From: Paenibacillus humicola
GTDB lineage: Bacteria > Bacillota > Bacilli > Paenibacillales > Paenibacillaceae
NCBI RefSeq assembly: GCF_028826105.1
Contig: NZ_JAQGPL010000001.1
Location: 3,250,501-3,314,500 of the forward strand
Direction of reading: 5' to 3'
DNA length: 64,000 nt
Shown here: positions 1 through 7,502 of the stretch, piece by piece
How the letters are laid out: every line of letters begins with the position of its first letter
How positions within the stretch are numbered: position 1 is the stretch's first letter
Position numbers and translations under genes: made by a program
Notes under the pieces: generated by a model
Told to the model about the DNA's origin: nothing
The model's database searches: none
The model's input: the letters and a program-made list of their open reading frames with translations, nothing else

Positions 1-324
1 CTCCGGCAGCAAATAATTCGCCGGCAGCGACGTCGCCGCGATGCGCAGCGCGCCTGACTGCCCGGCGCGAAACGCGTCGAGGTCGCGTTCGATCTCGCGC
101 TGCAGCGCGAACAGCCTTGCCGCATGCCCCGCGACCCGCTCGCCCGCCTCGGTCAGCAGCACGCCCCTTCCCTTTGGCGCAAGCAGCGGCAGCCCGAGCT
201 CCCGCCCGAGGTTGCGAACGTGCGCCGTCACTGCCGGCTGGCTGATGCGAAGCGTCTCCGCCGCTTTCGTCACGCCGCCCTTTTCAGCGACATGGTGAAA
301 AACGAGAAGCCCGTGCAGGTTCAT
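1..324 (-). CDS. LysR-family transcriptional regulator (N-terminal part; runs off window)
   Basis: The 108 residues in the window are the N-terminal winged helix-turn-helix of a LysR-type regulator. The recognition segment ISQPAVTAHVRNLGRELG (about residues 27-44) is followed by the usual GVLLTEAGE wing and linker helix. The effector domain begins (GALRIAATSLPANYLLPE) and is cut by the window edge. The ATG at 324 is preceded by a GGGAGGGG-like ribosome binding site. It is divergent from a threonine synthase-like gene, the classic LysR arrangement, so it may control that gene; this is inference. The ligand is unknown. Confidence 0.9.
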   Translation of the reverse strand, partial: MNLHGLLVFHHVAEKGGVTKAAETLRISQPAVTAHVRNLGRELGLPLLAPKGRGVLLTEAGERVAGHAARLFALQREIERDLDAFRAGQSGALRIAATSLPANYLLPE

Positions 325-358
325 CCGGCTTCCGTCCCCTCCCGCTTCCTATTCATAA

Positions 359-371
359 GCATACATTATGC
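359..371. promoter_or_regulatory. Palindrome in the LysR/thrC divergent region, possible LysR operator
   Basis: GCATA-CAT-TATGC is a perfect 5-bp inverted repeat with a 3-bp spacer, 35 bp upstream of the LysR start. LysR proteins bind interrupted dyads of T-N11-A type in such divergent regions. Placement fits, but no binding data can be read from the sequence. Confidence 0.35.
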
Positions 372-546
372 GGACTGAATTTATATGTATTGGATTTATG
401 AGTCGTCCACGTTTATTGTAAGGAGCACAGCCGGCTGACGCAAGCGAACAAAGGGAAATTTTCTGAAAAGCGAGGTGAAAGGCCGCGGTTCCGGCATTCC
501 GCTCCGTAACGATGGGGGATATGGAAGCGGACGGCGGCCTGACGAA

Positions 547-1815
547 ATGAAGGCAGTATGCATCGAGTGCGGCAAAGAGACGGCGCTCTCTCCGATGCGG
601 TATGCATGCGGATGCGGAGGGCCGCTGGACGTCAAGCAGCCGTTCGCCGGGCTGGATCCCGAGCGGCTGAAACGCGTGTTCCGGGAGCGCAGGGCGCACC
701 GGACCGGCATATATGCGAGCGGTGTATGGCGCTATAAGGAGCTGATCGCACCGGAGCTGCCCGAAAGCGCCGTCGTGACGAAGAACGAAGGCAATACAGG
801 GTTGTACGAGCGGGAGCCGGCGACCGCCTATGCCGGCGTCCGGCGGCTCATGTTCAAGGCGCAGAGCGAGAATCCGAGCGGTTCGTTCAAGGACAACGGC
901 ATGACCGCAGCCGTCTCGCACGGCATCTCGCTCGGGTACGAGCGCTTCGCCTGCGCGTCGACCGGCAATACATCCGCTTCACTGGCTATGTATGCGGCGT
1001 TCGCCGGCAAACAATCGATTGTGCTCGTCCCGAAGAGAGACGTCTCGGACAACAAAGTGCTGCAGACGCTTGCCGCCGGGGCGGACATTCGCACGTTCGA
1101 CGGCACCTATGACGACGGCCTGCGCTATCTTGAAACGCATGCGGAGGAGCAGGAGCTCTATCTATGCAATTCCGTCAACCCGCTGCGCATCGAAGGTCAG
1201 AAAAGCATCGTATTCGAGCTCGCCGAGCAGCTGAATTGGAGGCTCCCCGACTGGATTGTTGTGCCGGGCGGCGCACTCGGCAACGCAGCCGCGCTCGGTA
1301 AAGGCCTGCGGGAGCTGCACGCGCTCGGCTTCATTGACAAGCTCCCGCAGCTTGCAGTCGTGCAGGCAGAAGGAGCCGCTCCGTTCCACCGGCTGATGAA
1401 CGGCCGGGACGGCAGCGGTGCAACAGCCGGCGGCGAACGGATGCTCCACCCCGAACCCCGGCCGCATACGCGCGCCACGGCGCTCAAGATCGGTCATCCG
1501 CCGAGCTGGCGCAAAGCAGCCGCGATGCTTGAGCTGACCGGCGGTACGACGGCCGCCGTCGGCGACGACGAGATTCTGGATGCGAAAGCGTGCATCGACC
1601 GCTGCGGCATCGGCTGCGAGCCGGCTTCCGCCGCCGCGCTCGCCGGGCTCAGGCAGCTGGTACGCTCCGGCGCCGTCCATCCCGAACAGACGGCCGCCTG
1701 CATCCTGACCGGCCATCTGCTGAAGGATACCGACGCGATCCGGGAGTATCATCTGGAGGGGCGCATCGGAAGCAGCCAGCTTCGCAGCCGGCTGACGCAT
1801 CTCGGGAAGTTGTAA
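547..1815 (+). CDS. thrC: Threonine synthase-like PLP enzyme with N-terminal zinc ribbon
   Basis: Predicted 422-residue fold-type II PLP enzyme of the threonine synthase family (O-phosphohomoserine to threonine plus phosphate). An N-terminal zinc-ribbon-like motif has Cys5, Cys8, Cys21 and Cys23 (CIEC...CGCGG), as in the longer threonine synthase class. The PLP lysine is in NPSGSFKDNG (about Lys115), followed by ASTGNTSASLAMYAA for the phosphate-binding loop. The substrate loop reads EGNTGL rather than the common EGNTPL. The start is uncertain: ATG 547 begins just before the first Cys pair but has no clear ribosome binding site, and an in-frame GTG at 475 would add 24 residues. No hom or thrB is adjacent, so the substrate is inferred from family only. 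Confidence 0.85.
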   Translation: MKAVCIECGKETALSPMRYACGCGGPLDVKQPFAGLDPERLKRVFRERRAHRTGIYASGVWRYKELIAPELPESAVVTKNEGNTGLYEREPATAYAGVRRLMFKAQSENPSGSFKDNGMTAAVSHGISLGYERFACASTGNTSASLAMYAAFAGKQSIVLVPKRDVSDNKVLQTLAAGADIRTFDGTYDDGLRYLETHAEEQELYLCNSVNPLRIEGQKSIVFELAEQLNWRLPDWIVVPGGALGNAAALGKGLRELHALGFIDKLPQLAVVQAEGAAPFHRLMNGRDGSGATAGGERMLHPEPRPHTRATALKIGHPPSWRKAAAMLELTGGTTAAVGDDEILDAKACIDRCGIGCEPASAAALAGLRQLVRSGAVHPEQTAACILTGHLLKDTDAIREYHLEGRIGSSQLRSRLTHLGKL

Positions 1816-1959
1816 GACCGGCTATTCGGCGGCGTTTGCCCGCCAGGCTCTGGAGTCTGGCCAAGAAGAAACGGCTGACGTCGTCTTTTGGCTGCGGAAC
1901 AAGTTCTTCCCTCGGAAAGGAAAGCGACTAAGCTGACTTTCTCCCGCATCGACAACAAA

Positions 1960-1989
1960 GAACGGACCGCTCATGACAGCGGTCCGTTC
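1960..1989. terminator. Hairpin at the 3' end of the FMN reductase gene, weak terminator
   Basis: A 12-bp perfect stem (1960-1971 with 1978-1989) closes a 6-nt loop and overlaps the stop codon of the leftward FMN reductase gene. On the minus strand it is followed only by TTTG, so termination would be weak; it may also stop rightward transcription from thrC. Confidence 0.5.
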
Positions 1990-2564
1990 GGTTGCAGCGT
2001 ATGAAGCAGCTTCTTCAACGCAAGGAGCGTGTCCGGATCGGCAAGGCGGCCCTCGCCGTCCAGCTTCGAGGAAACGAACGGCACGGTGAGCGCGGCCCCT
2101 TCCGGCATGTCGGCCGTCAGCATGCCGAGCGTCACGAGCAGCGAAGCAAGCGCGCGTTCACCGCCCGCGGGCGACGGTGAAGCGCTGATCGCAGCCGTTC
2201 GTTTGCCGTAAAATTCGCCGGACGACACGACCCAGTCGAGCGCGTTTTTGAGCGCGCCGGGCAGGCCGCCGGCATACTCGGGCGTGCAGATGAGTACGCC
2301 GTCCGCTTCCTTCAGCCGTCTTCGCAGGTCGGCCACCGGCGCAGGAGCCTCGAGCTCGCCGTCGCTGTCCAAGTCGGGATTGAACGGCGGCAATGTTCCC
2401 AGCCCGTCGTAGCAGGCGATCGCCATATAATCCGGCGCCGCCTCGGCAGCGGCGCGCAGAAGGGCCGAATTTGACGACCGGGCGCGCAGGCTCCCGGAGA
2501 TCGCCAGTATACGCACCGGCATATTTTCTTTTCCGTCATTCACGGCATCGTTCACAAATGTCAT
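1971..2564 (-). CDS. NADPH-dependent FMN reductase family protein
   Basis: A 197-residue flavodoxin-like FMN reductase. SGSLRARSSNS (about residues 23-33) is the phosphate-binding loop, and TPEYAGGLPGALKNALDW is the family signature contacting the isoalloxazine ring. Members reduce FMN or act as azo/quinone/chromate reductases with NAD(P)H; the physiological substrate cannot be told from sequence. Start choice: ATG 2564 has GGAGGG 10 bases upstream, while a GTG at 2555 has AAGGAGG at better spacing, and ATG 2522 would still keep the domain intact. It stands alone with its own upstream region containing a palindrome. Confidence 0.9.
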   Translation of the reverse strand: MTFVNDAVNDGKENMPVRILAISGSLRARSSNSALLRAAAEAAPDYMAIACYDGLGTLPPFNPDLDSDGELEAPAPVADLRRRLKEADGVLICTPEYAGGLPGALKNALDWVVSSGEFYGKRTAAISASPSPAGGERALASLLVTLGMLTADMPEGAALTVPFVSSKLDGEGRLADPDTLLALKKLLHTLQPNGPLS

Positions 2565-2606
2565 CCTCCTTCATCCCTCCTCAGCTCAAGGTACAGCATA
2601 AAGCGG

Positions 2607-2623
2607 TTTACAATCAGTGTAAA
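2607..2623. promoter_or_regulatory. Palindromic operator candidate upstream of the FMN reductase gene
   Basis: TTTACA-ATCAG-TGTAAA is a perfect 6-bp inverted repeat about 45 bp upstream of the start. On the minus strand a TTGACC element lies just upstream, so a bound protein would sit in the promoter. The regulator is not identified. Confidence 0.4.
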
Positions 2624-2747
2624 GGATCACACCGTGTCAGGGTCAATTCCCTTTGTTCGCAGACTTCCGTCCACCCGCGGCGAACAACAATCAACGCTTG
2701 CACGTACAAGTGTGCGATCGGACCGGACAGACTCGTATCTGCGGGCG

Positions 2748-4199
2748 TTAAGCCGGACCCGTCCCGCTCCGCCGCTGCGGCAGCCGGACGGTAAACGTCG
2801 TGCCGACGCCTGCCGAGCTGCGCGCTTCGATCGTCCCGCCGTGCATATCGACGATTTTTTTCACGATCGACAGCCCGAGGCCGCTGCCGCCCGCTGCGCG
2901 GTTGCGCGATTTGTCCGCTTTGAAGAAGCGGTCGAAAATATACGGCAAATCGTCCTCCGAAATGCCGGGACCGTTGTCCGACAGGATGACGGCAATGGCA
3001 TCGTTCTCGATCACCGCCTCGACGCCGATCGTTCCGCCTTCGGGCGTAAACTTGATGCCGTTGCTCAGCAGATTCATCCAGACCTGCGACATCAGATCCT
3101 CGTCGGCCGTGACCCATATTTCGCTCAGCTCGATGTCGATCAGCATGTTTTTCTCCAGCCATTGCGGCTCGCAGGCCAGCACCATGCTGCGCAGCTGCTT
3201 GTCCAGCCGGTACCGCTTCGGCTCGAACGGGTGCTTGTCGGATTCCAGCGAGGTCAGCTTCATCAGATTATCGCTTAGCTTGGACAATCGGACGCTTTCC
3301 GTTTCGATGATGCCGTAATAATGCAGCCGCTGCTCGTCGCTCAGCCCATCCTGCTGCAGGGCGCGCGCGAAACCGCGAATCGAAGTGAGCGGCGATTGGA
3401 TTTCGTGGGACACGTTCGATATGAACGCCTGCCGCATCGCTTCCATTTGACTAAGCTCGCTGGCCATATCGTTCAGGCTCTCCGCCAGTTCGCCAAGCTG
3501 GCCGGGCATGTGACGGCTGTCTCCTCTCAGCTTGACGTTGAAGTCCCCTTTGCTCATGCGGCGGATCGCGCCGATGACTTCCACCCATGCATGCATGCCC
3601 TGGCGCCATGGACGCAGGAGCAAAATGAGCAGAAAGCTGACCAGCATGCCCAAATAGATCGTGAACAATTGACTTCCATACCCGTCATACAAGCTCGGCG
3701 TATCGCTTTCGACGAACAAAGCCGCCCTGCCGCCGGTCGGCCCTTTCGCCGGGATGCCGACGATCATCGCCCCCGGCTTGAACAGGTTCGGCCGTTCGAT
3801 GCGCTGAATGGTTCCGCCGGCAAGGACGGTCCGCACATCCTTCGCTTCGGGCGCAGCGGTCAACCGGTCCGCCGACGCCGTGCCGAACCGCTGTATGCGG
3901 CCCGCCGCATCGGCGATCAGGATCATATAATGCTTCGCTTCGGCGGCGGCGCGCAGCCGGCTGTCACGAATAGCCGGCGTCAGGTCGGCCGATGCCGCAA
4001 ACACCCGGGCGTCCCGGACAATCGCCGCCGTCTGTTCCGACTGGCCGCGCTTTTCCTTGACGTACGAAACGGCCGAGAAGGCGATGCTCCAGCTGATGCC
4101 GCTCATCAGCGCCAACATGGTGATTCCGAATAAAACCTCGGTCCATTTCGGCCATCTCCGCTGGCTCAGCTGCCGGAGCCATCGCTTCAGCCGGTTCAT
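2748..4199 (-). CDS. Membrane sensor histidine kinase (two-component system)
   Basis: A 483-residue HAMP-type sensor kinase. TM1 is at about residues 22-47, followed by a roughly 130-residue extracytoplasmic sensor region, TM2 at about 177-197 and a HAMP linker. The H-box is FISNVSHEIQSPLTS with His phosphoacceptor; note EIQSP where ELRTP is more usual. The ATPase has an N box (NLLSNGIKFTP), G1 DNGPGI, an F box and G2 GGSGLGLSIVKKIVDMHGG. Its ATG overlaps the stop of the response regulator gene (ATGA), so the two are translationally coupled. The stimulus is unknown; overall similarity is to PhoR/ResE-type kinases. Confidence 0.95.
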   Translation of the reverse strand: MNRLKRWLRQLSQRRWPKWTEVLFGITMLALMSGISWSIAFSAVSYVKEKRGQSEQTAAIVRDARVFAASADLTPAIRDSRLRAAAEAKHYMILIADAAGRIQRFGTASADRLTAAPEAKDVRTVLAGGTIQRIERPNLFKPGAMIVGIPAKGPTGGRAALFVESDTPSLYDGYGSQLFTIYLGMLVSFLLILLLRPWRQGMHAWVEVIGAIRRMSKGDFNVKLRGDSRHMPGQLGELAESLNDMASELSQMEAMRQAFISNVSHEIQSPLTSIRGFARALQQDGLSDEQRLHYYGIIETESVRLSKLSDNLMKLTSLESDKHPFEPKRYRLDKQLRSMVLACEPQWLEKNMLIDIELSEIWVTADEDLMSQVWMNLLSNGIKFTPEGGTIGVEAVIENDAIAVILSDNGPGISEDDLPYIFDRFFKADKSRNRAAGGSGLGLSIVKKIVDMHGGTIEARSSAGVGTTFTVRLPQRRSGTGPA

Positions 4200-4870
4200 C
4201 CTCCCGCCTCCAGCCGGTAGCCGAGCCCGCGGATCGTCTGGATGCGGAAGCCGCTCCGCTCCTCGGGGAACCGTTCGCGCAGCCGCTTGATGTGGACGTC
4301 AACCGTACGTTCGTCGCCTTCGTAGTCATAGCCCCAGATCTGCTCGATCAGCAGCTCGCGGGAAAACGTTTTGCCCGGGTAGCTCGCCAGCTTGAACAGC
4401 AGCTCGAATTCCTTCAGCGGCAGCGTCATGCTGCAGTCGCCTGCTACGACCTCGAAGCTGGTGCGGCTCAGCAGCACTTCCCCCACCTGCACCGTCTGCG
4501 ACGCCGCGATCTTGTAGCGTTTCAGCAGCGCCTTCACCCGTGCGACCAGCTCCAGCGGCTCGAACGGCTTGACAAGATAGTCGTCGGCGCCGAGCTCGAA
4601 CCCTTTCACCTTTTGCGACGTTTCGCCTTTGGCCGTCAGCATCAGGACGGGCAGATCAGTGTTCTCCCGCAGCTCGCGGCAGAGCGTCCAGCCGTCCATG
4701 TTCGGCATCATGACGTCGATAATCGCCATCGCGATCTGCCCGCCGTCGATTAGACGCAGCGCTTCGACGCCGTCGGCGGCTTCAGCCGTGTCGAAGCCTT
4801 CGCGGGTTAAAAACAGCTTGACGAGCTCGCGAATATGCGGGTCGTCGTCAACGACAAGCAGCTTGCTCAT
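4196..4870 (-). CDS. OmpR/PhoB-family response regulator
   Basis: A 224-residue regulator. The receiver domain spans about residues 1-118 with acidic pocket VVDDD, phosphoacceptor Asp52 (IIDVMMPNMDG), the conserved Thr/Lys of LMLTAKGE and LVKPFEP. A C-terminal winged helix ends in DERTVDVHIKRLRERFP...IRGLGYRLE, as in OmpR/PhoB. The start at 4870 is set by the receiver N-terminus (MSKLLVVDDD) and a GGAGAGGAT ribosome binding site. It is upstream of and overlaps the kinase gene. An 11-bp-phased direct repeat about 270 bp upstream suggests autoregulation. Confidence 0.95.
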   Translation of the reverse strand: MSKLLVVDDDPHIRELVKLFLTREGFDTAEAADGVEALRLIDGGQIAMAIIDVMMPNMDGWTLCRELRENTDLPVLMLTAKGETSQKVKGFELGADDYLVKPFEPLELVARVKALLKRYKIAASQTVQVGEVLLSRTSFEVVAGDCSMTLPLKEFELLFKLASYPGKTFSRELLIEQIWGYDYEGDERTVDVHIKRLRERFPEERSGFRIQTIRGLGYRLEAGG

Positions 4871-5262
4871 ATTCGATCCTCTCCGATTCGGCGCGAAGCG
4901 GGCGGCTTCGCCCTTCACGCCGCTTTTGTCCGGCCGCCGCAGCGGCCGATGGCCGGCATCGCAGCCCGAAACAATCGCTTGACCGGTCGAGAACGGCAGC
5001 CCCGTCATCAGGCCTTACGATTATTTTCGTGTTTTGTCCCTGCTCCGTCATGCTCGGTCTCTCCTCTGTCCGCATGAAATGTTGGCGTTCCCGGCCGATC
5101 CTCTTTTCGAACTTCCAGAACGAATATACGACCGTTTTATGAACGGAATATGAACATCTCCTGCTCGCGGCGGCAGGCGCCGGGCTTGCGCGTCCGGGAC
5201 GATTAATCTACCATAATAGAAGCTTCCTCTGTTCGTTTTTGGGAAAGGAAAGGTGCTTCAAC
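4871..5262. other. 392-bp divergent intergenic region between response regulator and ECF sigma gene
   Basis: No convincing gene. It holds a minus-strand promoter candidate with tandem TTCATA repeats near 5123-5154 and a long leader (about 240 bases) for the two-component operon. On the plus side is the upstream region of the ECF41 sigma gene; no recognisable ECF41 promoter motif was found. Confidence 0.6.
5123..5154 (-). promoter_or_regulatory. Response-regulator binding repeat with -10 element
   Basis: Read on the minus strand, TTCATA occurs twice (5154-5149 and 5143-5138) with start-to-start distance of exactly 11 bp, followed by a -10-like TATATT (5128-5123). There is no good -35 box at the right distance; the repeats occupy that place. 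This is the layout of promoters activated by OmpR/PhoB-type regulators, and it lies upstream of one. Confidence 0.5.
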
Positions 5263-6144
5263 GTGGACGTTAAACGTCTTTATGAGGAATACCGGCCGCT
5301 GTTGTTTTCCATCGCCTACCGTATGCTCGGCTTGCGGCAGGACGCCGAAGATATCGTTCAGGATACGTTCGCGGCGCTTCAGCAGCAGCCTCCGGGCGCA
5401 ATCGACAGCATTCGGGCTTACCTGTGCAAAACAGTGACCAACCGCTGCATGAACGAGCTGAAATCGGCGCGGCGGACAAGAGTGAGCTATATCGGTCCGT
5501 GGCTGCCCGAGCCGATCGCCCTGCGGGACGAGACCGATCCTTCCCGGCTGGCCGAGCGGCAGGACGAGGTCTCTTACGCTTACCTCGTGCTGCTTGAAGC
5601 GCTTTCCCCGGCGGAACGCGCCGTTTTCGTCCTGAGGGAAACGCTTGGCTTCCCGTTCGAAGACATTGCGGCGCTGCTCGGCAAATCGCCGGCCAACTGC
5701 CGGAAGCTTTTCAGCCGCGGCCGGATCAAGCTTGACCGGTACCGGAACGGTCTGCGCGAGCCTGCGCCCTCGCGGCAGCCGGAGCTGGCGGCCGCTTTCG
5801 CCAGGGCGTTCGGCAGCGGCGACGCCCGGGCGCTCGTGCAGCTGCTTGCGGACGACTGCATTCTCCTAAGTGACGGAGGCGGAAAAGTGAAGGCCGCCAT
5901 CAATCCGCTGTACGGCAAAGACCGTGTGCTGGCACTGCTGACCTTCGCGGCCTCCCGCAGCACGGAGACCCGCATTGAGCCGGCGGTCTATGCCGGAGGA
6001 GAAGGTTTCCGGCTTATTCGCGAGGGCCGGAAGACAGCTGATTATATTTTGGCCTGCGCGCCGGGCGAAACGGTCTTCTCGCGCATCTATATCGTCATGA
6101 ACCCCGACAAGCTGGCGCCCGAAGACGCCGATCCGGCGTTCTGA
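5263..6144 (+). CDS. ECF41-type RNA polymerase sigma factor with C-terminal SnoaL-like domain
   Basis: A 293-residue extracytoplasmic-function sigma factor. Region 2 covers LYEEYRPLLFSIAYRMLG...AEDIVQDTF (about 6-36), region 4 covers LSPAERAVFVLRE...GKSPANCRKLFSRGR (about 114-154), and a roughly 120-residue SnoaL/NTF2-like extension follows. All three hallmarks of the ECF41 group are present: WLPEP (80-84) in the linker, DGGGK (about 204-208) and NPDK near the C-terminus. In this group the fused domain replaces an anti-sigma factor. GTG 5263 is chosen because of an AAGGAAAGG sequence upstream; a TTG at 5239 is possible. The usual ECF41 partner (a carboxymuconolactone decarboxylase, oxidoreductase or epimerase gene) is not adjacent. 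Confidence 0.92.
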   Translation: MDVKRLYEEYRPLLFSIAYRMLGLRQDAEDIVQDTFAALQQQPPGAIDSIRAYLCKTVTNRCMNELKSARRTRVSYIGPWLPEPIALRDETDPSRLAERQDEVSYAYLVLLEALSPAERAVFVLRETLGFPFEDIAALLGKSPANCRKLFSRGRIKLDRYRNGLREPAPSRQPELAAAFARAFGSGDARALVQLLADDCILLSDGGGKVKAAINPLYGKDRVLALLTFAASRSTETRIEPAVYAGGEGFRLIREGRKTADYILACAPGETVFSRIYIVMNPDKLAPEDADPAF

Positions 6145-6214
6145 TTTTGTATGAACAGGGATCGCAGCGAAGGAGGCTACCGTCTGCGCTCTTCAAGAGG
6201 AGCCTTGAAACGGC

Positions 6215-6251
6215 GCCGGCAGGCCGGGAAGAACGGAACGGGCCTGCCGGC
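6215..6251. terminator. Convergent hairpin between the sigma factor and HAD phosphatase genes
   Basis: An 11-bp perfect GC-rich stem (6215-6225 with 6241-6251) with a 15-nt loop sits between two convergent genes. Neither side has a T-tract, so it may be a stability or Rho-type 3' end rather than a strong intrinsic terminator. Confidence 0.4.
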
Positions 6252-6914
6252 TCACACCGAGCGGCCCGCTTCACGTTTGATCGCCGAGATATAGTCCTTC
6301 GCCTCGCCGGGCGAATCCGCGATGTAATCCGGTCCTGCGGCTTCGAGTCTTTCGCGCGTTTCGAAACCCCAGGCGGCGGCGATGACGCGTACGCCGGTTT
6401 TCCGGCACGCCTCGATATCGCGCGTTTCGTCGCCGATGTACAGCAGCTCCTCCGGCTTCAGCCCGTGCGCCCGCATATAACGACGGATCGTGCGGTGCTT
6501 GCCGAACAAGCCGTCCGACGAATGAACGGCTTCGAACGCCTCCAGACCGCAATCGGCCAGGATGCGCGAGATATTCGACCCGGCATTGGAGGAAATGACC
6601 GTCAGCGTATAGCCTTCGGTTTTCAGCCCGCGGACTAGCTCTGCGATCCCGGGAAACAGGCGAACGCCGCCCGCGCCGCTGCCGTAGAGCGCCTTGAATT
6701 CCCGCCCGATGCTTCGGAAGCGGAATACGCGGTGCGCCGGAATGCCGAGCGCCTTCAGCAGGACCCGGATCGGCAGGACCGCAAGTGCCCGGTATTCCTC
6801 CGGACGGACCGGCCGCAACCGGTATTTTTCCGCCAGCTCGTTGTATACGTCCGCGACCAGCGCGAAGGAATCGGCCAGCGTGCCGTCGAAATCGAACGCG
6901 ATATGCCGGATCAT
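6252..6914 (-). CDS. HAD-superfamily hydrolase (phosphoglycolate phosphatase-like)
   Basis: A 220-residue haloacid dehalogenase-type phosphatase. Motif I is DFDGTL (nucleophile Asp8, acid Asp10), motif II TVISSNAG, motif III Lys in FGKHRT, motif IV GDETRDIEACRKTG. The helical cap between motifs I and II is of the Gph/PpaX type. Members hydrolyse small phosphomonoesters; the substrate is not predictable. It starts 16 bases downstream (leftward) of the Lin0512-family stop, suggesting co-transcription. Confidence 0.9.
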   Translation of the reverse strand: MIRHIAFDFDGTLADSFALVADVYNELAEKYRLRPVRPEEYRALAVLPIRVLLKALGIPAHRVFRFRSIGREFKALYGSGAGGVRLFPGIAELVRGLKTEGYTLTVISSNAGSNISRILADCGLEAFEAVHSSDGLFGKHRTIRRYMRAHGLKPEELLYIGDETRDIEACRKTGVRVIAAAWGFETRERLEAAGPDYIADSPGEAKDYISAIKREAGRSV

Positions 6915-6930
6915 CTTTGCGGCATGCCGC

Positions 6931-7290
6931 TTAATAGCCGACCTCCACGGCCGCGACGACGACGTAGATCAGGTCGTTCTTGTCGGCTTTGTCCGGCAGC
7001 ACGACGCCGCTCGACGTCAGCATCCCTCCGTCCACCACCTCGACGGTGACTTCGCCGTATGGCAGCACCGCTTTTACCGCCTCATGGTCGAGCTTGTCCT
7101 TGTCGCAGGGCACAGCCAGCCGCACGTTAACCTTCATCCGGTGCAGGCTGTTGTCCGGCAGTACCGAGCGCAGCCCCGGCATGGAATTGTGGCGGATGGC
7201 GTTCTCCACCGCGCGCACGGACGCTTTCGTGACGTTCTGGCCGTGCAAATCGGTGCCCATGCCGAGTTCGATAAAAAACTTGTTTTCCAC
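6931..7290 (-). CDS. Lin0512 family protein (function unknown)
   Basis: A 119-residue protein of the Lin0512 family: FFIELGMGTDLHGQNVTKASVRAVENAI... then a hydrophilic second half ending in DLIYVVVAAVEVGY. The GTG at 7290 is chosen because GGAGGG lies 5-10 bases upstream and because the family begins right at this beta-strand; longer in-frame extension has no family support. The function is unknown; the compact repeated alpha/beta pattern suggests an oligomeric cytosolic protein. It is followed closely by the HAD phosphatase gene. Confidence 0.8.
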   Translation of the reverse strand: MENKFFIELGMGTDLHGQNVTKASVRAVENAIRHNSMPGLRSVLPDNSLHRMKVNVRLAVPCDKDKLDHEAVKAVLPYGEVTVEVVDGGMLTSSGVVLPDKADKNDLIYVVVAAVEVGY

Positions 7291-7502
7291 GAGTATCCCT
7301 CCAAATCGGTTTCCAGAAAAGCTCTCATCTTCCAAGTATAGCAGAAAACAGGTCCCTCCCGCTCCGCTTCCGCACCCGTCCGGATTCCGGGCTGTCATGA
7401 TCCGGAAGAAGCCGGTCCATTTGCCGGCGCTTCGATCGTGTTAAATCGTTTCCGAAAACGGCTGCTCCCGTTTCGCGTATCGCACATGCCTCCGGATTTC
7501 CG

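Noticed and set aside
7453..7475. Hairpin downstream of the DUF3900 gene.
   Set aside because: Stem has a bulge and no T-tract; not reported as a terminator.
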